A stretch of 5,907 nucleotides of DNA from a bacterium (GTDB lineage Bacteria > Bacteroidota > Bacteroidia > Cytophagales > Thermonemataceae): the NCBI GenBank assembly GCA_025362415.1, contig JANYGM010000456.1, positions 1 through 5,907 of the forward strand, written 5' to 3'. The notes beneath the pieces were generated by a model, which was not told the origin of the DNA, did no database searches, and was given only the letters and a program-made list of their open reading frames with translations. Each line of letters begins with the position of its first letter. Position 1 is the stretch's first letter. Below, one piece after another: positions 1 to 4,846 of the stretch. The position numbers and the translations under genes are program-made.

Positions 1-2
1 CT

Positions 3-530
3 TTAAGCTTGTTTTACAAATTGCACATTAAGCATTAGTTTTACTTCATCACCTACCATTAGACCGCCTGCTTCTGTAAGAGCTGACCAAGTTATTCCAA
101 ATTCTTTGCGGCTGATTTTGCCTGTAATCTCAAAACCTGCTTTGATTTGTCCGTAACCATCTTTGGCTATTCCACCAAAATCCACAGAAAGTTGAATTGG
201 TTTTTCTACTCCACGAATAGACAAAATGCCATTCAAAGTATGAGCATCACCGTTTTTTTGCAATTTTTCAGTAGAACTAAAAGTAATATGTGGATGGGTT
301 GCGGCTGCAAAAAAATCATCAGATTTTAAATGCTCATCACGTTGTGCTTGGTTGGTATTTATACTTGCTACAACCGCAGAAAAACTTGTTTTTAGGTCAG
401 AAAAGCTATCATCAGAGCTTTCTATTTCGCCTGAAAAATCATTAAAAGAACCAGTAACATTGGAAATTACCAAATGTTTAACCTTGAATTGCACCTCTGA
501 ATGGGTTGCATCTAATATCCATTTTGACAT
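3..530 (-). CDS. YceI-family lipocalin-like protein, cytoplasmic form
   Basis: The 175-residue protein is a complete single-domain member of the YceI family, whose members form a lipocalin-like beta barrel that in characterised cases binds a polyisoprenoid or amphiphilic ligand. Visible family signatures are the opening WxxDxxHSxVxFxVKHL (residues 4-20), the INTNxxxRDxHLKSxDFF block (57-74), HPxITF, the central LxIRGVxKPI strand, and the late SRKEFGITW stretch. There is no signal peptide: the chain starts MSKWILDATHS directly, so it is predicted to be cytoplasmic, unlike the secreted E. coli protein. The ATG at 530 fits the family N-terminus and lies about 26 nt after the expected transcription start. 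The gene has its own promoter, which matches that of the doxX-like gene upstream. The physiological ligand is unknown; a role in stress or isoprenoid/quinone handling is inference only. Confidence 0.93.
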   Translation of the reverse strand: MSKWILDATHSEVQFKVKHLVISNVTGSFNDFSGEIESSDDSFSDLKTSFSAVVASINTNQAQRDEHLKSDDFFAAATHPHITFSSTEKLQKNGDAHTLNGILSIRGVEKPIQLSVDFGGIAKDGYGQIKAGFEITGKISRKEFGITWSALTEAGGLMVGDEVKLMLNVQFVKQA

Positions 531-562
531 AATAGTTTGTGTTTAGAAGTTTTATGTTGATA

Positions 563-610
563 CAAAAATAATAAAAAACTTAGTAGCAGGCATTAACCTA
601 CATTAAGAAA
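563..610 (-). promoter_or_regulatory. Promoter and putative operator of the yceI-like gene
   Basis: Read on the minus strand, 570-563 is TATTTTTG, a full match to the Bacteroidota -7 box TAnnTTTG. Exactly 20 nt upstream lies a block (610-590) holding TTAATGTAGGTTAATG. That block is both a direct repeat of TTAATG at 10-bp spacing and an imperfect palindrome TTAAnnTAnnTTAA. It covers the place where a -33 TTTG box would be. The same 21 bp recurs, at the same distance from the -7 box, before the doxX-like gene (1102-1122). Promoter function and regulator binding are inferred from sequence. Confidence 0.7.
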
Positions 611-618
611 GTAAAAAA

Positions 619-647
619 CGTAATTCGTAATTTTTAATTCGTAATTG
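619..647. repeat. Heptanucleotide array, CGTAATT type
   Basis: Four 7-bp units in a row: CGTAATT, CGTAATT, TTTAATT, CGTAATT, then G. The array matches the one at 4817-4845 at 27 of 29 positions, including the variant third unit. It stops 3 nt from the stop codon of the doxX-like gene, so it would be the start of that gene's 3' untranslated region. The AATT-nnn-AATT units can pair weakly with each other. No coding potential is evident. Confidence 0.8.
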
Positions 648-650
648 AAT

Positions 651-1019
651 TTATACTGACGCTTTTACTTTCATATTATAAAAGTAGGATACACCAAGAA
701 TAGCAAGAAACACAAGTGGCGGAATAATATTGCTTACAGGGTCACCTACTGCTGCATGTCCAATAGATGCAGAAAGAAAAACAAGAGCAAAACCAAAATA
801 AGCCCATTCTTTGATTTTAGCAGGAGTCATTGGAAGCAAAAGTGCAATAGCACCCAAAATTTTTGCTACACCTAGTTCTATCCTAAAAAAATCTGGAAAG
901 CCCAAATGTACAAAACCTGCCTTCATATCTGGATTTGTGAAATAACCAAATGCGCTAAAAAGCATCATAGCACTAATAATTCCTGTACTGACCCAGTAGA
1001 TAATTTTATTTATTTTCAT
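651..1019 (-). CDS. DoxX-family (DoxX-like) integral membrane protein
   Basis: This 122-residue hydrophobic protein has the size and four-helix layout of the small DoxX-like membrane proteins. Predicted membrane segments are roughly residues 6-26, 46-64, 70-90 and 97-117. Supporting family features are the early SAFGYFTNP turn after helix 1, the acidic-plus-glycine helix 2 (RIELGVAKILGAIALL), and the SASIGHAAVGDP loop between helices 3 and 4, which matches the S-x-x-H-x-x-x-G-D pattern common in this group. It has no lipobox or cleaved signal; helix 1 acts as the anchor. The ATG at 1019 gives the standard short N-terminus. Family members are linked to redox or oxidative-stress complexes in some bacteria, but no reaction can be assigned here. 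The promoter shares its operator-like block with the downstream YceI-family gene, suggesting joint expression from two transcripts. Confidence 0.88.
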   Translation of the reverse strand: MKINKIIYWVSTGIISAMMLFSAFGYFTNPDMKAGFVHLGFPDFFRIELGVAKILGAIALLLPMTPAKIKEWAYFGFALVFLSASIGHAAVGDPVSNIIPPLVFLAILGVSYFYNMKVKASV

Positions 1020-1074
1020 TTTTTTAATGTTTTTGGGTTAATATTTTATTGGAGTAATTTTCTTTTTAATGATG

Positions 1075-1122
1075 TAAAATTACTTAAAAACTTAGCCTTG
1101 TGCATTAACCTACATTAAGAAA
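1075..1122 (-). promoter_or_regulatory. Promoter and putative operator of the doxX-like gene
   Basis: On the minus strand, 1082-1075 reads TAATTTTA, one base from the TAnnTTTG -7 consensus. It lies 20 nt downstream of the operator-like block at 1122-1102, which contains TTAATGTAGGTTAATG. Over 48 aligned positions this region and 563-610 agree at 38, with no gaps; the agreement includes the upstream 21 bp perfectly and a CTAAGTTTTT stretch between operator and -7 box. The inferred leader is about 49 nt. The weaker -7 box may make this promoter more dependent on a bound activator, but this is inference. Confidence 0.62.
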
Positions 1123-1140
1123 AAATTACAAGTTTTTAAT

Positions 1141-1171
1141 ATGGTCATACCTTCATTACGGTACAGACCAT
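1141..1171. terminator. Interrupted hairpin between crtD and doxX, possible terminator
   Basis: Arms ATGGTC and TACC pair with GGTA and GACCAT around an 8-nt loop, with a 1-versus-2-nt internal bulge: ten base pairs in total. It lies 55-85 nt beyond the crtD stop codon and upstream of the doxX promoter, a sensible place for a terminator. On the minus strand there is no immediate T run, and the first TTTTTT comes about 16 nt after the stem, so it is not a canonical intrinsic terminator. A protein-binding site is the alternative. Confidence 0.35.
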
Positions 1172-1188
1172 TTAGGTAAAATTCAAAG

Positions 1189-1224
1189 TATTCATTCACA
1201 ATTCACAATTTAAAATTCACAATT
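1189..1224. repeat. Heptanucleotide array, CACAATT type, with TATTCATT cap
   Basis: The octamer TATTCATT (1189-1196) is followed by CACAATT, CACAATT, TAAAATT, CACAATT. The whole 36 bp recurs inverted at 4708-4743, agreeing at 33 of 36 positions, and in a shortened form at 5753-5781. The last unit ends 1 nt from the crtD stop codon. It has the same unit length and variant third unit as the CGTAATT arrays, so the two types look like one family differing in the variable triplet. Confidence 0.8.
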
Positions 1225-1225
1225 A

Positions 1226-2791
1226 TTACAGCATTTCTGCGACAATCTTGGCAGAAGACAAACAAAGTGGTATTCCACCGCCTGGATGCACACTTCCACC
1301 ACAAAAGTATAAATCTTTGATTTTTGAAGAAAAATTAGCGTGTCGCAAAAATGCTGCATAGCGGTTGTTAGAACTATTGCCATAAAGTGCGCCCAAACTA
1401 CTAGAAGTACGGTTTTCTATGGTGCGTGCATCTAATGTACTCTCACAAGTAATCAAACTTTCAATATCTTTTTTGAGGATTTTAGAGAGTTTTTTGAGTA
1501 CATTTTTTCTAACTTCTTTCGTAATTTCGCCCCAATTTTGCCCTGTATTATTAGGTGTATTCACCATTACAAACCAAGTTTCGTGTCCCTGTGGACAATC
1601 TTCTGACGCATATTTTGAACCAATATTTACGTAAACTGTTATGTCTTCTGCTACATTTTTATCTTCAAAAATATGTTTAAATTCTCTTTCATAATCTTGT
1701 GCAAAAAAGATATTATGTACTTCTAATTCTGGAAAATTCTCTTTCATTCCCCAATAAAAAATGAGTGCAGAACTTGATTTTGGCTGATTTAGAAGTTTTT
1801 GAGGTGCATTTTCATTAGGCAAAAGATGATTATAAGTACCTACAATATCCATATTGCTTACGACAACATCAAAAGGTAAAATTTCAGAAAAACCACCCCC
1901 AGCCCCTCCTTCAAAGGATGGGAGTGGAGTCCCCCTACTTTCTAAGGAGGGGTTAGGGGTGGTTTCTCCATTTAAACGTATTCCAACCACTTTTTTATCT
2001 TTTACAATGATTTCTTTTACTTTGGAAGAAAAACAGAATTTTACGCCCAGTTCTTGTGCTAACCTAAAAATACTTTTTGAAATGGCATACATACCTCCTT
2101 TTGGTGCAAAAGCACCAATATTATGCTCCAAATGTGGAATAATATTGAGTGTGGCAGGTGTTTTATAGGGATTTGAGCCGTTATAGGTAGCAAAACGGTT
2201 GAAAAGTTGTACTACTCTTTTATCAGAAAAACTAGCTTGATTTGCCTCATTCATTGTCTTAAAAATCTCTAATTTTCCTAGTCCTAACACTCCTTTAAGT
2301 GTTTTTAGTGAAAAATAAGTTTTTAGTTTATGTAGTGAACTATGCAAAAACAAATCAGCAGTAAGGTTGTATTTTTGGGCAGATTTTTCTAAAAAATCTA
2401 AAACATTTTCTTTTTTTTCTGATGTTTTTGTTTCTATTTCTTGTGCAAAAGCATTTTTATCAGCAAAAGCATTGATAATGGTGTTATCTTCATAAAAATA
2501 CTTACAAATCACCTCCAAACGCTCGTATTGTAGATAATCTTTAGGATTTTTGCCTGCCAAAACAAACAATTCATCTACAAAATGAGGCATAGTAAAGAGT
2601 GAAGGACCTGCATCAAAACGGTAATTTATGCCTGTATTTGTGTCAGAAGTTAGGTTTATTTCTGAAAGTTTGCCACCAAAATATGTATTTGCCTCAAAAA
2701 CAGTAACTTGATAGCCTTTTTGTGCAAGGCGCACAGCAAGTGAAAGCCCAGCCACGCCTGCACCTATAATAGCACAAGTTTTATTTTGCAT
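1226..2791 (-). CDS. crtD: CrtD-like carotenoid 3,4-desaturase (phytoene desaturase superfamily)
   Basis: This FAD-dependent flavoprotein amine oxidase-type desaturase has 521 residues. Residues 8-16 carry the dinucleotide-binding GxGxxGL, with E33 at the end of the second strand for the FAD ribose and YFGGK at 37-41; FDAGPSLFTMP (59-69) and GSNPYKTPATLNIIPHLE (205-222) are family blocks. The C-terminal FAD motif reads FCGGSVHPGGGIPLC (496-510). From memory, GGSVHPGGGIPLC is typical of Bacteroidota CrtD, which desaturates 1-hydroxycarotenoids at C-3,4, whereas CrtI usually ends in a GQLTVPGPGVPP-type motif; CrtD is therefore favoured and CrtI is the alternative. The enzyme would act at the membrane on carotenoids. 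Residues 277-301 are encoded by a palindromic element (1891-1964) inserted in the loop between VVGIRLNGE and FDVVVSN, accounting for a length somewhat above a usual 490 or so. No clear promoter lies upstream; read-through from lspA and the gene after it is possible. No other carotenoid genes are present. Confidence 0.85.
   Translation of the reverse strand: MQNKTCAIIGAGVAGLSLAVRLAQKGYQVTVFEANTYFGGKLSEINLTSDTNTGINYRFDAGPSLFTMPHFVDELFVLAGKNPKDYLQYERLEVICKYFYEDNTIINAFADKNAFAQEIETKTSEKKENVLDFLEKSAQKYNLTADLFLHSSLHKLKTYFSLKTLKGVLGLGKLEIFKTMNEANQASFSDKRVVQLFNRFATYNGSNPYKTPATLNIIPHLEHNIGAFAPKGGMYAISKSIFRLAQELGVKFCFSSKVKEIIVKDKKVVGIRLNGETTPNPSLESRGTPLPSFEGGAGGGFSEILPFDVVVSNMDIVGTYNHLLPNENAPQKLLNQPKSSSALIFYWGMKENFPELEVHNIFFAQDYEREFKHIFEDKNVAEDITVYVNIGSKYASEDCPQGHETWFVMVNTPNNTGQNWGEITKEVRKNVLKKLSKILKKDIESLITCESTLDARTIENRTSSSLGALYGNSSNNRYAAFLRHANFSSKIKDLYFCGGSVHPGGGIPLCLSSAKIVAEML
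1891..1964 (-). repeat. In-frame palindromic element, copy 1 (inside crtD)
   Basis: The element is 74 bp with 20-nt terminal arms, AACCACCCCCAGCCCCTCCT and AGGAGGGGTTAGGGGTGGTT, complementary at 18 of 20 positions plus one G-T wobble. It is much richer in G and C than the surrounding gene. Translated with crtD it gives TTPNPSLESRGT, then a tail PLPSFEGGAGGGF. It matches copy 2 (3483-3558) almost perfectly in both arms; the central loop differs and is 2 nt shorter. The arms with AAGGAGGGG are unlike codon choice elsewhere in the gene, pointing to inserted DNA. Confidence 0.88.
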
Positions 2792-2810
2792 AAGAATAAA
2801 GGTTTATTGT

Positions 2811-2878
2811 CGCTCCCCACGTTCTACGTGGAGTTATGATTGTTAAACCCTAGCAACTGCTAGTTTCAGGGTTTTATG
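2811..2878. repeat. Two adjacent inverted repeats between the binding-protein gene and crtD
   Basis: The 112-nt gap holds two stems. The first is CCACGT-TCT-ACGTGG (2817-2831), a perfect 6-bp stem with a 3-nt loop, extendable with a bulge by flanking CTC/GAG. The second is composite: AAACCC (2845-2850) pairs with GGGTTT (2869-2874), enclosing an inner CTAGCA-AC-TGCTAG palindrome (2850-2863). Neither is followed by a T run on the minus strand, so intrinsic termination is unlikely. Possibilities are a dispersed repeat, an mRNA processing or stability structure within an operon, or an operator for crtD. No TAnnTTTG box was found on the minus strand in this gap. Confidence 0.6.
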
Positions 2879-2903
2879 TCAGAAAAATTTATTGAGAAAA
2901 CTA

Positions 2904-3872
2904 TTAAATAATTGTTTGAAAAAGTTGATTTGGATTAACTGTTTGAGGAATAATTTTAGCCTTGAACAACTCTTCCATCACGTTTTCAAGCATTTCAGTA
3001 GGGATTTCATTGTTCGTTGCCCAATGTGTATTATGCAACCAATGTGTTGTTTTTTCTAAATCAATTTGATAGCGAGTTACTAATTTTTCCAAAATACTTG
3101 GTTTTGTCTTAAAATCTTTCACATAATCATTGATAATATGGCAGATTTTTTGTATTTCAACAGGATTATTTTTGAGAATATTTTCACTTGCTACAAGCAT
3201 AAAACACGACCAAGGCGTAATTGTTTCATCTAATTTCTCTAAAAGTCCGCTATCTACGTGTGGTTGTGTCATCACGCTTTCCCACATAAAAACATCAGCC
3301 AAATCATTTTTTAAGCCCTCACACATACCTGTAAGGTTTTTGAGTTCTACAAAATTGAGCGTTTTGATGTCCCAGTTGCGCCTACACGCATCTACACACG
3401 CCATTAGGTGTGAGCCAGAGCCAAAACGACTAATAGCATAACGTAATGCAGGAATATTTTTTTTGAGTTGGTCAAAGGAAGTAACCACCCCTAGCCCCTC
3501 CTTCAAAAGATGGGAATTAAAAGTCCCCCTACTTTCTAAGGAGGGGTTAGGGGTGGTTTGGATATAATCATTAAGTCTATAAATACCCCAAGTAAGCGGA
3601 GATTTTACATAAACTTTGATAATTTTGGCTTTATTGCCTATGGGATTTCCTGCAATAATATCAGCAGTAATGCCTTCTGTGAGCATAATGGCAAGGTCAA
3701 GTTCGTTGTTGCGTAAGGCATTTGCCATTGCACCTGTGCCACCACCAAAATCAGACCATTCTAAATTTATATTTTCATTTAGGAATTTTCTTTCTTCAAT
3801 AGCCATTCTCCAAGGCAAATTAAAATGCTCAGGAACGCCTCCAATCCTAAGATTTATAAGATTTTCTGTCAT
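2904..3872 (-). CDS. Ca3427-like substrate-binding-fold protein without signal peptide
   Basis: The 322-residue protein has the two-lobed periplasmic-binding-protein (type 2) fold of the NMT1/SsuA/ThiY kind, judged from LRIGGVPEHFNLPW at the start, the WSDFGGGTGAMANALRNNELDLAIMLTEG ligand-cleft region (39-67), RYAISRFGSGSHLMA (144-158) and FVELKNLTGMCEGLKNDLADVFMWE (174-198). The GSGSHLMA block and missing export signal fit the Ca3427-like family, a group known in bacteria and fungi and thought to be cytoplasmic; the ligand is unknown to me. There is no lipobox and no adjacent permease or ATPase gene, so ABC import is not supported by context. Residues 106-130 come from a palindromic element (3483-3558) inserted between SPLTWGIYRLNDYIQ and the FDQLKKNIPALRYAISRF segment. 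The ATG shares one base with the lspA stop (TAATG), indicating translational coupling. Confidence 0.82.
   Translation of the reverse strand: MTENLINLRIGGVPEHFNLPWRMAIEERKFLNENINLEWSDFGGGTGAMANALRNNELDLAIMLTEGITADIIAGNPIGNKAKIIKVYVKSPLTWGIYRLNDYIQTTPNPSLESRGTFNSHLLKEGLGVVTSFDQLKKNIPALRYAISRFGSGSHLMACVDACRRNWDIKTLNFVELKNLTGMCEGLKNDLADVFMWESVMTQPHVDSGLLEKLDETITPWSCFMLVASENILKNNPVEIQKICHIINDYVKDFKTKPSILEKLVTRYQIDLEKTTHWLHNTHWATNNEIPTEMLENVMEELFKAKIIPQTVNPNQLFQTII
3483..3558 (-). repeat. In-frame palindromic element, copy 2 (inside the binding-protein gene)
   Basis: The element is 76 bp with arms AACCACCCCTAGCCCCTCCT and AGGAGGGGTTAGGGGTGGTT, complementary at 19 of 20 positions, the exception being a G-T wobble on the plus strand. 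Read with the gene it encodes TTPNPSLESRGT like copy 1, then FNSHLLKEGLGVV. The loop is 2 nt longer than in copy 1, so the second arm is read in a different frame, yet the gene stays open. In the reading direction the other two frames of the first arm meet a stop (TAA or TAG) within seven codons, so only one entry frame is tolerated. Confidence 0.88.
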
Positions 3873-4642
3873 TATTTTTCATTTGTTGGAGCTAAATTTT
3901 CAGTAGGAATTTCAGTAGGAATTTCTGCTATTTTTTCTGTTGAATTTTGAGCAATTATTTCAGAAGTTGTTTCAGCGTTATTTTCTAAAATATTGTTTTC
4001 TTTATTTTCAATGATGTTTTTATCTGTATTATTTTGAGTTGTATTGATATTTGTAGTTTCTTCTTCTACCAAAAAATACCTTCTCTGAAAAATTAAAATA
4101 AAGACAACTCCTACAAAAATAGAAGCATCAGCAAAATTAAAAATAGGTGTAGAATAAGGCAAACCGCCCCAAAAAGGTATCCAATCAGGTATTCTGCTTG
4201 TTGTAGGAAATCTCACATAAAACATATCTATCACTTGCCCATAAAACCAGCCCGTAGGTGAGCCTTCAGGTGCATTATCTAGCAAAACTCCATAAAAAGT
4301 GCTATCAATTACGTTGCCTAGCGCACCACCCAAAATCAGCGACATACACGTCAGTAAGCCCCAGTGAGCATTTTTTTTGCTCAAAGAATGAATATACCAC
4401 GCAATACCCAAAACCGCAACCAACCTAAAAACACTCAAAATAATTTTACCATAAGGCGCAGGAAGTTGCATACCAAATGCCATTCCAGGATTTAGTGTAT
4501 AATGTAGCCTAAACCACTCACCAATAAGGGGAATTTCACTTGCTGTAGAGTCTAACTGAAGGTTGTCGTGTACCCAAAGTTTAATAATATGGTCAATAAT
4601 AACCATTAAGAAGGCTATTGATAGATATTTTGTATATTTCAT
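3872..4642 (-). CDS. lspA: Lipoprotein signal peptidase (signal peptidase II)
   Basis: This inner-membrane aspartyl protease cleaves prolipoproteins before the lipidated cysteine. Numbering from the ATG at 4642 (256 residues): IDHIIKLWV (16-24) is the DxxxK motif, TLNPGMAFGM (49-58) the Bacteroidota form of the N-x-G-x-A-F motif, and GGALGNVIDS (105-114) and FNFADASIFVG (168-178) carry the catalytic aspartates D113 and D172. Four membrane segments are expected near 5-21, 64-84, 94-112 and 170-187. The segment between the catalytic motifs is longer than in E. coli. Residues 193 to the end form a hydrophilic tail rich in N, T, E and I, absent from typical LspA, ending in EIPTEIPTEN. A TTG 30 nt upstream would add ten residues but lies inside the -7 box, so the ATG is preferred. 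The stop overlaps the next start by one base. Confidence 0.95.
   Translation of the reverse strand: MKYTKYLSIAFLMVIIDHIIKLWVHDNLQLDSTASEIPLIGEWFRLHYTLNPGMAFGMQLPAPYGKIILSVFRLVAVLGIAWYIHSLSKKNAHWGLLTCMSLILGGALGNVIDSTFYGVLLDNAPEGSPTGWFYGQVIDMFYVRFPTTSRIPDWIPFWGGLPYSTPIFNFADASIFVGVVFILIFQRRYFLVEEETTNINTTQNNTDKNIIENKENNILENNAETTSEIIAQNSTEKIAEIPTEIPTENLAPTNEK
3901..3924. repeat. 12-bp tandem duplication in the lspA 3' end
   Basis: The 12-mer CAGTAGGAATTT occurs twice in direct succession (3901-3912 and 3913-3924). It is in frame and encodes the IPTEIPTE part of the LspA tail. Being a multiple of three it leaves the frame intact, and it sits in low-complexity sequence where copy-number slippage would be tolerated. 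Confidence 0.85.
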
Positions 4643-4669
4643 TCTTAAAATATTCTGATAAAATTTCCA

Positions 4670-4700
4670 CAAATATACGCCTTTTTTGTATATTAAAAAA
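4670..4700 (-). promoter_or_regulatory. Promoter of lspA
   Basis: On the minus strand, 4677-4670 reads TATATTTG, a perfect TAnnTTTG -7 box. A TTTTTT run at 4700-4695 stands 17-19 nt upstream, in place of the -33 TTTG. The expected transcription start near 4663 leaves a leader of about 20 nt before the ATG at 4642. This placement argues against the upstream TTG start at 4672. Confidence 0.68.
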
Positions 4701-4707
4701 CGTAAGT

Positions 4708-4743
4708 AATTGTGAATTATGAATTGTGAATTATGAATGAATA
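4708..4743. repeat. Heptanucleotide array, CACAATT/CATAATT type, inverted
   Basis: On the plus strand: AATTGTG, AATTATG, AATTGTG, AATTATG, then AATGAATA. It is the reverse complement of the 1189-1224 element at 33 of 36 positions, with the same TATTCATT cap. It ends 7 nt from the T run that serves as the -33 region of lspA and lies within the 204-nt sdaAA-lspA gap. Between it and the next array (4744-4816) only a small 14-bp palindrome TAATCA-AA-TGATTA (4755-4768) stands out. Confidence 0.8.
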
Positions 4744-4816
4744 CAATATTTTGGTAATCAAATGATTATATAGTTTTTGGGTTAAACTCAAACATAAATT
4801 AATTACAGAAATTTGT

Positions 4817-4845
4817 CGTAATTCGTAATTGATAATTCGTAATTG
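4817..4845. repeat. Heptanucleotide array, CGTAATT type, second copy
   Basis: Units are CGTAATT, CGTAATT, GATAATT, CGTAATT, then G; the match to 619-647 is 27 of 29 positions. It ends 1 nt from the sdaAA stop codon, the same placement as the first copy has beside the doxX-like gene, so both would start a 3' untranslated region. Confidence 0.8.
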
Positions 4846-4846
4846 C

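Noticed and set aside
1854..2168. Plus-strand open frame of 104 codons across the crtD palindrome
   Set aside because: It is antisense to a well-supported desaturase; it is open largely because the palindrome has one stop-free frame on each strand. No promoter or family signature.
1891..3558. The paired repeats as a CRISPR array or as intrinsic terminators
   Set aside because: Only two copies, 1.5 kb apart, each a palindrome within an open gene; there is no regular spacer series, and termination inside intact genes is implausible.
2904..3872. Annotation as an ABC-transporter lipoprotein or thiamine-precursor importer
   Set aside because: No signal peptide or lipobox and no permease or ATPase neighbour; only the fold is supported.
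4643..4672. Ten-residue N-terminal extension of LspA from a TTG start
   Set aside because: The TTG lies inside the TATATTTG -7 box, upstream of the likely transcription start, and the ATG at 4642 gives the normal LspA N-terminus.
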